Shown here piece by piece: positions 51,395 through 59,357 of a stretch of 64,000 bases of DNA (position 1 is its first letter; each line of letters begins with the position of its first letter). The DNA is from JAXMAF01 sp046350555 (lineage in GTDB: Bacteria; Planctomycetota; Phycisphaerae; Phycisphaerales; SM1A02). The DNA lies in assembly GCA_046350555.1 (NCBI GenBank), contig JAXMAF010000020.1, positions 27,763 to 91,762 on the forward strand. Direction: 5' to 3'. A program made the translations under genes and the position numbers. The notes below the pieces were generated by a model. The model was given only the letters and a program-made list of their open reading frames with translations, made no database searches and was not told the origin of the DNA.

Positions 51395-53926
51395 ATGCTG
51401 ACGGTGTTCATGGGCCCGACGATCGCTCGATCGCTCGGCGCCGGGGCGCTGGCCCTGGCCATCGCCGCGCCGGCGCTCATCGACGCGCCGGCCGCGGCCG
51501 GTTGCACGCCATCGTGCGTGGGCGACCTCAACGGCGACGGCAAGGTCGATGGCGCGGATCTCGCGATCCTGCTCGAGGACTGGGGCACGGCGTCGCCCTG
51601 TTCCGACATCGTGGTCGACGGTGTCATCGACGGCGCCGACCTGGGCATCCTCCTGCGGCGCTGGGGCGACTGCCCGCGCGAGGAGACGACGATCGATCTC
51701 GACGTCGACACGAACCGCGACAACGTCATCGACGACGACGACGAGCGGGACGAGGAGATGTGGTCGCGCGATCGCGGCGCCTTCTACCTCGTCAACTGCG
51801 ACGACGACGACGGCGACGGCAAGGCCGACGCCGCCGAGTACGACAAGGACGAGAACGTCGTCGTGATCGACGAGGTGATCAACAACGCGATGGACGAGAA
51901 GGACATCACGCCCTTCATCGTGCGCAAGCTGACCAACCTCGCGAACCGCGCGGTCTACCTCAAGGCCGCGAACCTCGACCAGATCAAGGCGGTCCACGTC
52001 TTCGAGACGATCGCCGCGGGCGAGATGAAGTTCTGGGGCGGTCCCAACGAGATCGACGACGAGGTGGACATCACCGCGATGGTGAGCGAGACCGACGACA
52101 CGACCTTCGGACTCGAGGGGCTCAAGTACCGCATCGACGCCGGCGGGGTCGCCGGCTTCACCGCCGACATGCTCTTCGACGGCTACATCGACCTGACGCT
52201 CTCGGTGGTCGACACGACGACCGGACTCGAGGTGGGCAGCGACACGGTGCGGCTCAAGGTCGCCCCGTGGCTCATGCTGCCCAACGTCCAGGAGGCGGAC
52301 TTCGTCTTCGCGCAGGAGTTCTCCGTTCCCGTCGTCGGCGGCATGGCGGCCAACGACAAGTTCCTCCAGGACATCGAGGATGGACTTCCCGCGGGAACGC
52401 TCGAGACGTTCACGAGCGACACGCAGTGGGCGCAGGACGACATCGAGATCGGGTACTCGCAGACGCCGCGCTCGAGCGCCCGGGTCGCCGCGTACACGCG
52501 CCATCACGGCAGCGACGAGGATCCGGTGCTCGAAGGCGGCCAGCCCGTCGGCGACGCCGCCTGGCGGCGCGAGCTGCTCATGGGGATGAACGCGCTGACC
52601 GACGACGTCGGCATCTACCGGAACCCGCGCGGCGCCGCGGACAGCGGCGACTACGGCGGCAACCTCGAGCTGCTTCCGCCGACGACCACCCATCCGCTCG
52701 GCCGCATCTGCCACGGCGACACGATGACCGAGAAGAAGTCGCAGTTCCTCGCGAGCCAGGAGGTGCAGGAGCCGTTCGAGATCGTCACCTCGTGGCTGAG
52801 CGTCGGCCACGTGGACGAGTTCGTCGCCTTCTGGAAGGAGACGCCGCTGACCGTCGTGCTCGCATCGCCGCGGCTGGCGTACGACACGCTCGGTTACGGC
52901 GCAGGATTCCCGGCACCGCCGGCGTTCGCGCCCGGCGGCGGCGACACGGGCGGCGGGGACGGCGGCGTGGCCGGCGCGGCGCCGCCCGACTTCGCGACGT
53001 TCTTCTCGGTCGGGCTCAACGACGATGGCGTGGCGGAGGGCTTCGCGCCGGGCCTCGCGATGACGACCCTCACCGACGTCGACAAGAACTTCCTCGATCC
53101 CGGCGCGCCCGTCTGGCAGTTCGTCCGGATCTACGACGGAACGGGCGCCGGACAGATCGCGCACATCGCGGGCTATCTCGATCCGACGACGCTCGTCATC
53201 GACACCGTGTGGTCGGAATTCCCGATGACCGATCCGGCCTCGTTCTCGCTCGGTTCGACATTGCCGCCATCGGCGGCGCCGATCAACTCCATCGGCTTCT
53301 CGACGATGGTGAGCGGCACGTGGATGCAGCCGCTCGACTCGACGAGCAAGTACGTCCTCGTGCAGGACACGCTCTGGTGGAACAGCCCGGGCAACTTCGA
53401 TGCCGATGCCCTGGCGGGTCCCGTCTTCCCGCTCAATAAGACGCCGGCGACGATCACCCGCAAGGAGTTCGACCCGGCGAAGCCCAACGGCAAGAAGATG
53501 AAGGACCTCAACATCGCGGCGCAGGAGCTGATCGACGATGCACGCACGGCGATCAAGGCCGCGGCGGCGCCCGACGCGGTCACCTTCATCGAGGTGCCGG
53601 TGCTGTACACGGGACGGCTCGACGCCGCTGGCGACATCGTCGACCGCAGCGCCGTCGCATGGACGCCCGGCGCGGCGAACATCCTCTTCGCCAACGGCAA
53701 CCTCTTCATCGCCGCGCAGAAGGGCCCTCGCTGGCGCAACCCCGCGACGGGCCTGATGACCGAGCACTTCGAGGACGTGATCGACAACACGATCACCGCC
53801 GCCGGCGGCAACGTCGTCTTCGTCGAGGACTGGGACCACTACCACGCCCTCTCCGGCGAGGTGCATTGCGGAACGAACGCGCTGCGGGAGATCTACGCCT
53901 TCCCGTGGTGGGAGCATGCGCCATGA
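51395..53926 (+). CDS. Exported protein-arginine deiminase (PAD family) with N-terminal dockerin-like motifs
   Basis: 843 residues. An export signal (~10-35, 'LGAGALALAIAAPAL') is followed at once by two dockerin-like motifs (DLNGDGKVDGADLA and a VDGVIDGADLGILL copy), then Asp-rich segments ('DVDTNRDNVIDDDDERDEE', 'CDDDDGDGKADAAEYDKDEN') that look calcium-binding. The PAD core is unmistakable: 'VRLKVAPWLMLPN', 'WAQDDIEIGYSQTP' with D348, 'WLSVGHVDEF' with H472 and D474, and the end 'GEVHCGTNALR' with nucleophile C825 and 'WW' near the C-terminus. These match D350, H471, D473 and C645 of human PAD4. Known PADs convert peptidyl-arginine to citrulline using calcium. A ~180-residue insertion (roughly 505-690) separates the H/D motif from the Cys. 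Probably secreted; substrate unknown. Confidence 0.92.
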   Translation: MLTVFMGPTIARSLGAGALALAIAAPALIDAPAAAGCTPSCVGDLNGDGKVDGADLAILLEDWGTASPCSDIVVDGVIDGADLGILLRRWGDCPREETTIDLDVDTNRDNVIDDDDERDEEMWSRDRGAFYLVNCDDDDGDGKADAAEYDKDENVVVIDEVINNAMDEKDITPFIVRKLTNLANRAVYLKAANLDQIKAVHVFETIAAGEMKFWGGPNEIDDEVDITAMVSETDDTTFGLEGLKYRIDAGGVAGFTADMLFDGYIDLTLSVVDTTTGLEVGSDTVRLKVAPWLMLPNVQEADFVFAQEFSVPVVGGMAANDKFLQDIEDGLPAGTLETFTSDTQWAQDDIEIGYSQTPRSSARVAAYTRHHGSDEDPVLEGGQPVGDAAWRRELLMGMNALTDDVGIYRNPRGAADSGDYGGNLELLPPTTTHPLGRICHGDTMTEKKSQFLASQEVQEPFEIVTSWLSVGHVDEFVAFWKETPLTVVLASPRLAYDTLGYGAGFPAPPAFAPGGGDTGGGDGGVAGAAPPDFATFFSVGLNDDGVAEGFAPGLAMTTLTDVDKNFLDPGAPVWQFVRIYDGTGAGQIAHIAGYLDPTTLVIDTVWSEFPMTDPASFSLGSTLPPSAAPINSIGFSTMVSGTWMQPLDSTSKYVLVQDTLWWNSPGNFDADALAGPVFPLNKTPATITRKEFDPAKPNGKKMKDLNIAAQELIDDARTAIKAAAAPDAVTFIEVPVLYTGRLDAAGDIVDRSAVAWTPGAANILFANGNLFIAAQKGPRWRNPATGLMTEHFEDVIDNTITAAGGNVVFVEDWDHYHALSGEVHCGTNALREIYAFPWWEHAP

Positions 53927-53978
53927 CGGCATGACGCCTGATCCGCGCCACGCGCGGTGAGACGGTCCGGAGGGGAGG

Positions 53979-54006
53979 GAAAGGGAACCAGCGATGGTTC
54001 CCTTTC
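53979..54006 (+). terminator. Strong hairpin terminator after the deiminase gene
   Basis: GAAAGGGAACCA and TGGTTCCCTTTC form a perfect 12-bp stem with a GCGA tetraloop, 53 bases past the stop. It is less GC-rich than its surroundings and is followed by TT. This is the clearest intrinsic-terminator-like structure in the window. Confidence 0.75.
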
Positions 54007-54326
54007 TTGAGCGCTCCGTTCGGCCCTCCGGGCCGACACTCGCTCCCGTACGCCGCGCCGGGCTGAGCCCGGCGGGCTGAACGCACGCGTGCGGCTGGTT
54101 TGAGCGCTCCGTTCGGCCCTCCGGGCCGACACCTGCCCGTACGCCTGCGCCGGGCTGAGCCCGGCGGGGCTGAACGCACGCGTGCGGCTGGTTTGAGCGT
54201 TCCGTTCGGCCCTCCGGGCCGACACTCGCCTCGTACGCCGCGCCGGGCCGAGCCCGGCGGGGCTGAACGCACGCGTCTCCGCGCTCGTTCAGCCCTCCGG
54301 GCCGACACTCGCTCTTGTACGCCGCG
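54007..54326. repeat. 93-bp tandem repeat with internal hairpins, 3.5 copies
   Basis: Units begin at 54007, 54100 and 54193 with TTGAGCG(C/T)TCCGTTCGG, a period of 93 bases; a partial fourth spans ~54279-54326. Each unit contains GGCCCTCCGGGCC and GCCGGGCTGAGCCCGGC hairpins and an ACGCACGCGTGCG palindrome. The array fills most of the gene-free stretch after the deiminase gene. Confidence 0.88.
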
Positions 54327-54329
54327 CAT

Positions 54330-54351
54330 GTGGTGCAGGCCTCCGGCCTGC
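54330..54351. repeat. Short dispersed hairpin (GTGGTGCAGGCCTC family)
   Basis: GCAGGCC and GGCCTGC pair around TCC. The left part is shared with the inverted repeat at 31692-31742. Similar hairpins are dispersed in planctomycete genomes; here it lies beside the 93-bp array. Confidence 0.5.
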
Positions 54352-54399
54352 CGTCCTTGCAGCTTCCGCGAAGCTCAACACCAAGGCCATCCAGCACGG

Positions 54400-55258
54400 C
54401 CACGATTCACCCGTCGCCTGTGCCAACCCCATCCACGCGTCGCGCGTCGCCGCGAGTCCGCCCCACGGATCGTTCCATTGGGCGCGGATCGGCCACGACG
54501 GGACGGGCAGCTCGCGATGCGGGCGCGACGGCGTACGCGAGCCGCATCGAGACGACCGTCCGGCATGCGGCCGCGCGGCGGCCGGCAGCCCCTGAACAAT
54601 CGGCGACGAAGGCGATGACGCAGGCCGCGACGAGCTTCGCGGCCGAAGAAGACGACACGAGCGGCGATCGCATGCCCGCGATCGAGAGATCGCTCAGCGC
54701 GCACCGCCGAGCCGCGCGCGCATGCTGCGCGACGGCCTTCGCGGGATCGAGCCCTCGCGCGAGCCATGCGCGCCGTCGACGCCGACGCGCAGTCGGCCGT
54801 CGAGACCGCTGGCAGCCGGCGGCGGCACCGCGTGATCGACGAGCCCGACGCCGAATCGCTCGCCGTGGCGAAGCATCGCGGCGAGCGCCTCCTCGAAGCG
54901 CCGCAGCCCGGCGCCGGATCGCTCGCCCGCGCCGGCAGGAGCACGCTCACGGGCACGCGCCCGAGATCCGCGGCGAGCTGATCGCCGCGATGACCGCGTC
55001 CACGGCGCGATCGATGTGCGCCGACTCGACGAAGTGCGCCGGCGGGATCCACAGGTCGACGCCGCTCGGCGAGAGCTCGAGCCAGCGCAACCGCTCGCGG
55101 AGCCCGCGCCGACCCGTCGCGTCGAGCTCGCGCGGCCGCAGTCCGGGCCGCGTCGCGCTGAGCTGGACGCATCGAAAGCCGAGCCGCGCGACGCCCGCGA
55201 GATCGTCGCGCGGATCGCCATCGAGTCCAGCCAGCGCGGCGGCGAGGGCGAGAGCCAT
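54400..55258 (-). pseudogene. Frameshifted sugar isomerase/epimerase-like TIM-barrel gene
   Basis: Starting at ATG 55258 the first ~95 codons are clean: 'MALALAAALAGLDGDP', 'GFRCVQLSATRPGLRPREL', 'LRWLELSPSGVDLWIPPAHF', 'ESAHIDRAVDAVIAAI', typical of xylose-isomerase-like TIM barrels. After that the frame changes repeatedly: 'AADLGRVPVSVLLPAR', then 'GLRRFEEALAAMLRHGERFG' and 'VGLVDHAVPPPAASGLDGR', then 'GGARLSDLSIAG', and finally 'RPVVADPRPMER' with 'LAATRDAWMGLAQATGES' near 54420. The 3' end is approximate. It is either a pseudogene or a stretch of indel errors. Confidence 0.6.
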
Positions 55259-55387
55259 TGCGGCAGCGTAGAGCCCGTCGCGCCGCGCGGACGGTCGGCG
55301 CCGCGTGAAGGCTCAAATCGCTGCGCGTCGCGGTGCGGCGCAGGGGATTCGCGCCCGCCGCGCCGGCGATCGCCACTACGATCGGCC

Positions 55388-55837
55388 GTGCATCCGTTCC
55401 TGGACATCCGCCTCGTCCCGCGTCCACTGGAATGGATCGCGATCGACCCGTTTCCGCCGACCGCCGGCGCCGAGTGCGCCTTCATCGGGCGCACGCGCCA
55501 CGAGACGCATCCGACGCACGGCGAGCTCGTGCGCCTGGACTATCACGCCTACGACGCGATGGCCCGCCGGGTGCTCGAGGATCTCGCCGCCGACGCGATC
55601 GCGCGCTTCGACGGTCGCGCGGTGCGCCTCCTCCATGCGCTCGGTCCCGTCGCCGTCGGCGAGGCGAGCGTGCTGGTGCAGGTCGCATGCGGCCACCGCG
55701 ACGCCTCCTTCGCCGCCTGTCGCATGCTCATCGATCGCCTGAAGCGCGAGGCGCCGATCTGGAAGCGCGAGGTGTGGGCGGATGGCGCGACGTGGTCCGA
55801 AGGCGTCGCCGTGGCGAGCGAGGACGCGACGCGATGA
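55388..55837 (+). CDS. moaE: Molybdopterin synthase catalytic subunit MoaE
   Basis: 149 residues from GTG 55388. Hallmarks: 'AECAFIGRTRHETH' (the G-x-V/T-R region), 'LRLDYHAY'-like 'LVRLDYHAYDAMARRVLEDL', 'VGEASVLVQVACGHRDASFA' and the catalytic lysines in 'IDRLKREAPIWKREVW'. MoaE converts precursor Z to molybdopterin using sulfur carried by the MoaD C-terminus. MoaD is not adjacent; the GG-ending protein at 22999 is a possible partner. Its stop overlaps the next gene (ATGA). Confidence 0.93.
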   Translation: MHPFLDIRLVPRPLEWIAIDPFPPTAGAECAFIGRTRHETHPTHGELVRLDYHAYDAMARRVLEDLAADAIARFDGRAVRLLHALGPVAVGEASVLVQVACGHRDASFAACRMLIDRLKREAPIWKREVWADGATWSEGVAVASEDATR

Positions 55838-56511
55838 CGCGCACCGACCCGTTCCCGACCGCTCCCGCGCCGCGAACCAGGGCGCGGCTCGCGACCACGG
55901 CGATCGACGCGCTGCATCTGCTGGCGCTCTCGCTCTGGATCGCCACGCTCGTCGCGGTCGGCGCCGCGGCGATGGGCGTCTTCGCCACGCTTCCCAGGAT
56001 CGGCGTCGAGCTGCCGCGCCTTGCCGAGTACGTGCAGTCGCTCGACGCCACCGGCGACGGCGGCGCCGCGGCGCACGCACGGCAGATGGGCATCCTCGCC
56101 GGCGGCATGGTGATGCGGCCGATCTTCCACGTCGCCGCCTGGGCGGAGTTGACGTTGGCGGCGATCACCGTGGTCACGCTCGCCTGCCAGCTCCTCTTCC
56201 TGCGGGGCCGGTGGACGTGGCACTGCAACGGCAACTGGTTGCGGGCCGCGCTCCTGGTCTCGTGCGCGTGGCTCGCGACGCTCCATGCGCTGGATCGCGG
56301 CCCGGAGATGGAGGACCTGCTCGATCGCGCCTGGACGTCGGCCCAGGAAGGGCGCTTCGCGGACGCCAACGACGCCCGCGCCCTCTTCGACGAGGCGCAT
56401 CTCCGCGCCGACCGTCGGTTCCGCGCGAGGCTCTTTGCGCTCCTGGTCGCGCTCGCCGTGACAGGGGCCGCCTCCGCGCCCGACCCGCGTTCGGCGCGCA
56501 CGGCGGCATGA
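55834..56511 (+). CDS. Membrane protein, DUF4149-like
   Basis: 225 residues, start overlapping the moaE stop by four bases. Four hydrophobic segments are seen: 'ALHLLALSLWIATLVAVGAA', 'VMRPIFHVAAWAEL', 'LTLAAITVVTLACQLLFL', 'RLFALLVALAVTGAAS'. The charged segment between the last two ('DAWTSAQEG'-type, ~155-195) is probably cytoplasmic. The pattern resembles DUF4149 membrane proteins. The function and any link to molybdopterin are unknown. Confidence 0.7.
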   Translation: MTRTDPFPTAPAPRTRARLATTAIDALHLLALSLWIATLVAVGAAAMGVFATLPRIGVELPRLAEYVQSLDATGDGGAAAHARQMGILAGGMVMRPIFHVAAWAELTLAAITVVTLACQLLFLRGRWTWHCNGNWLRAALLVSCAWLATLHALDRGPEMEDLLDRAWTSAQEGRFADANDARALFDEAHLRADRRFRARLFALLVALAVTGAASAPDPRSARTAA

Positions 56512-56548
56512 CGCTGGCGCGCATTCGACCATTCCCTCGCCGTCGCCC

Positions 56549-57217
56549 ATGACGTCCACCCTTCCTCGCAAGACCCCCGCGCAGCGAGCCCGCGCCGCGA
56601 GGCTCCTCAAGGCCCTTCGCAAGCGCTACCCCGATGCGCGCTGCGAGCTCGACGCCGCCCGGCCGCACGAGCTCCTGGTCGCGACGATCCTCTCCGCGCA
56701 GGCGACGGACGTCGGCGTGAACAAGGCGACGCCGGCGCTCTTCGCCGCGTTTCCGACGCCTGCCGACTACGCCCGCGCCACGCCGCAGCAGATCGAGCCG
56801 TACGTGAGGTCGCTCGGCTTCTTCCGCAACAAGGCCCGCGCCGTCCACGAGGCGATGACGCGCGTGGCCACCGTCTACGGCGGCGAGGTGCCGCACACGA
56901 TGGACGAGCTGCTGACGCTCCGTGGCGTGGCGCGCAAGACCGCGAACGTGGTGCTCGGGAACGCCTTCGGGATCAACGCCGGCGTCGTCGTGGACACGCA
57001 CGTGCAGCGATTGTCGAGACGCCTCGGGCTGTCGCGCCACACCGATCCGGCGAAGATCGAGCTCGACCTCATGGCCCTCGTTCCGCAGCGGGACTGGTGC
57101 ATGCTGAGCCACCTGCTCATCTGGCACGGCCGGCGCGCCTGCAAGGCCCGCGGCGGAAGCTGCGCGACCGATCCGATCTGCCGCGAGTTCCACGTGCGCG
57201 GCCCGAGGAGCGCCTGA
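56549..57217 (+). CDS. nth: Endonuclease III (Nth), with reduced Fe-S cysteine loop
   Basis: 222 residues. 'LVATILSAQATDVGVNKATP' and the helix-hairpin-helix 'LLTLRGVARKTANVVLGNAF' are standard, with nucleophile K130 and catalytic D149 in 'VVVDTHVQRLSRRLG'. It is a bifunctional DNA glycosylase/AP lyase removing oxidised pyrimidines. The C-terminal loop reads C-x6-C-x5-C ('RRACKARGGSCATDPICREF') instead of C-x6-C-x2-C-x5-C, so one of the four [4Fe-4S] ligands is absent and the loop is about three residues shorter. The cluster may be missing or otherwise ligated. Confidence 0.93.
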   Translation: MTSTLPRKTPAQRARAARLLKALRKRYPDARCELDAARPHELLVATILSAQATDVGVNKATPALFAAFPTPADYARATPQQIEPYVRSLGFFRNKARAVHEAMTRVATVYGGEVPHTMDELLTLRGVARKTANVVLGNAFGINAGVVVDTHVQRLSRRLGLSRHTDPAKIELDLMALVPQRDWCMLSHLLIWHGRRACKARGGSCATDPICREFHVRGPRSA

Positions 57218-57270
57218 TCCGGGCTGGACGAACGCCGCGCCGCGCCACCGAGCCAACCTACGCTCCGGCG

Positions 57271-58881
57271 ATGCGTCCCGTCGTTCTCCGTCGGCCCGTT
57301 CCCGCGCGCGCGGCGCCTCGCGCCGCGCTGCCATTCGCGATCCGCTGCTCGGCGTGGGCCGCGGCCGCGCTGCTTCTCGCGTGCGACACGTCGCAGAAGG
57401 CCCCGGAGGGACTCGTCGCGCCCGGAAGCTCGCTGCCCGCCAAGAAGGCTGTCGGCGGCGACACGCCAACCCCCCCGCCAGCCCCGAGCCAGCGCGAGCT
57501 GCAACTGCTCTCGCACTGCGGTGGAACCCATCACCGGACGCTCGTCCACGCGGGCCACTGGTTCCAGACATTCTCGAATCAACTCCTCGTGCTCGATCCG
57601 AGGACCGGCGCCGTCGAAGGCCGGCAGGAGCTCGCTCCGTTCGGCACCACCGGCGCCGCGGTGGATGTCGCGCTGCTCGGCGCCGGAACGCCTTCGCCGC
57701 GCCTGTTCGTGGTGCTCGAGCGCGACGCCGTCGTCGAGGTGGACCTTGTCGACCCGACGCACCCCGCGATCGTCTCGCTGCGCCGCGCCGACGAGCTCGG
57801 CGTGCGCCCGCGGCGCGTCGGAATCGTCGACGGGCAGGTGTACGTCGCCGGAGATGGCGGCGTGGTGCGCTGGTCGGATCGGGCCAGGTTCCTCGCCGAC
57901 AACATCCCCGGTCCGGCGGGCGCGGTCGTCGGGGGCGAACGCTGCCCGGTGACGTGCGTGGGCCGGCGCGTGCTCTCGCTCGTCGACGGCAGCTTCATCG
58001 GCGCCGCCACCGACCTGACCGAGCTGCCACCCGGCGCACCCGCGCCGCTCGCGTTCGTGTTGCAGGGAAAGGACGCAGCGACGGTCGGCCTCATGGGGCG
58101 CGACATCCGCGAGGTGAGCTCGGTCGTGATCCCCGGCACGGTCCGGCGCATGCGCTGGTTCGACGACCGGCTCTGGGTCGTCACCGACACCGAGATCGTC
58201 TCGTGCGCCGTGGCCGAGACACGGCTCGCGGATCGCCGGAGCTTCCGCGTGAAGGGCGCGCGCGACGTCGACCTGCTCAGCCAGAACACGCTGGCGGTCG
58301 CCGGAACGTTCGGACGATCGCTCTATCGGCGCGTCGAGGAGGACGGCAAGCCGGGCGACGCCTTCTTCGGTGCCCATCGCGAGGCGAGCCGCCTCGAGCG
58401 GGCCATCACGGACAACCGGCGGGTGCTCGCGGGGAGCGACGAAGGCACGTGGATGTACCTGATCGGCGATCGCGCCGAACTGAGCAATCGCACCATCGAC
58501 ATCGCCCGCCAGCCCTCGGCGCACGCCGCCGGCGCGTGGGGCACCGCCGAGATCGGCGAGGACGGCCGCTCCGTGACCGGTGTGGTCGACGGCATTCCGC
58601 AGGAGTTCCGTCCCGACGGATCGCCGCAGATCTGGTGCATCGCCGGCATCGACAAGGCGCTCTGGATCGGTCACGAGAATGGCATCACCGTCGTCAGCCG
58701 CGGCGCGAGCGGGCTCATCACGGCGCTGGGCACGATCCACCTCGACGGTCCCGTCCGCTATCTCTTCCCGAAGTGGGACTCCGGCTGCACGTATGTCGCC
58801 GAGCTCGGTGGATTTGGCGTCGCCAAGCTGGTTGACCGCAGCGTGCCGACGACCGAGGGCGACGCGAAGGGTGGAAACTGA
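57271..58881 (+). CDS. Putative lipoprotein with β-propeller-like domain
   Basis: 536 residues from ATG 57271. The signal 'AWAAAALLLAC' with a lipobox Cys, followed by a Pro-rich linker, indicates a lipoprotein. The rest is β-rich with recurring propeller-like units ('NQLLVLDPRTGAVEGRQEL', 'GQVYVAGDGGVVRWSDRA', 'RRVLAGSDEGTWMYLIGD', 'ALWIGHENGITVVSRGASG'). This is like the LVIVD or PQQ-type repeats, but no metal or cofactor motif is seen. It ends two bases before a TPR gene, so both are probably co-transcribed. Function unknown. Confidence 0.75.
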   Translation: MRPVVLRRPVPARAAPRAALPFAIRCSAWAAAALLLACDTSQKAPEGLVAPGSSLPAKKAVGGDTPTPPPAPSQRELQLLSHCGGTHHRTLVHAGHWFQTFSNQLLVLDPRTGAVEGRQELAPFGTTGAAVDVALLGAGTPSPRLFVVLERDAVVEVDLVDPTHPAIVSLRRADELGVRPRRVGIVDGQVYVAGDGGVVRWSDRARFLADNIPGPAGAVVGGERCPVTCVGRRVLSLVDGSFIGAATDLTELPPGAPAPLAFVLQGKDAATVGLMGRDIREVSSVVIPGTVRRMRWFDDRLWVVTDTEIVSCAVAETRLADRRSFRVKGARDVDLLSQNTLAVAGTFGRSLYRRVEEDGKPGDAFFGAHREASRLERAITDNRRVLAGSDEGTWMYLIGDRAELSNRTIDIARQPSAHAAGAWGTAEIGEDGRSVTGVVDGIPQEFRPDGSPQIWCIAGIDKALWIGHENGITVVSRGASGLITALGTIHLDGPVRYLFPKWDSGCTYVAELGGFGVAKLVDRSVPTTEGDAKGGN

Positions 58882-58882
58882 C

Positions 58883-59308
58883 ATGGCCCATGCATCCAAC
58901 CCGTCGGGCGCGCCGGGCGCGTCCGGCCGGCCCGCACCGGATCGGATGGCGGCGCTGCTGAAGCTGCTCGACGCCGATCCCAACGACACGTTCTGCCTCT
59001 ACGGCGTCGCCCAGGAACACGTCCGGCGCGGCGACCACGTCCAGGCGATCGCGTGGTTCGATCGCACGATCGCCATCGACCGCAACCACGCCTACGCATG
59101 GTTTCACAAGGCGAAGACGCAGGATGCCGCCGGCGACCGCGCCGCCGCGCGCGAGACGCTGCGCGAGGGACTCGCCGCGGCGCGCCGCGCCGGCGACGCG
59201 AAGGCGGCGAGCGAGATCGAGGGATACCTCGACGAGATGGCTCACGGCACCGGCCACGCCTTCGGCGGCGGCGCCGCGCGGGCGCCGTCGGCGGGTGGCC
59301 GGCCGTAG
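58883..59308 (+). CDS. Small TPR-repeat protein
   Basis: 141 residues from ATG 58883. Two or three TPR helices pairs are visible: 'DPNDTFCLYGVAQEHVRRGD', 'QAIAWFDRTIAIDRNHAYAW' and 'AGDRAAARETLREGLAAARR'. There is no signal peptide, so a cytoplasmic scaffolding or adaptor role is likely. It starts directly after the lipoprotein gene stop. Partner unknown. Confidence 0.85.
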   Translation: MAHASNPSGAPGASGRPAPDRMAALLKLLDADPNDTFCLYGVAQEHVRRGDHVQAIAWFDRTIAIDRNHAYAWFHKAKTQDAAGDRAAARETLREGLAAARRAGDAKAASEIEGYLDEMAHGTGHAFGGGAARAPSAGGRP

Positions 59309-59357
59309 TCGACGCCAGCGCCGCGCCAGCAGCCCGCCGCTCCCCCGCCACTCCGTC

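Noticed and set aside
54007..54326. 93-bp tandem repeats considered as a CRISPR array or an origin with iterons
   Set aside because: There is no spacer variation, units are too long and hairpin-rich, and no cas, dnaA or rep gene is nearby.
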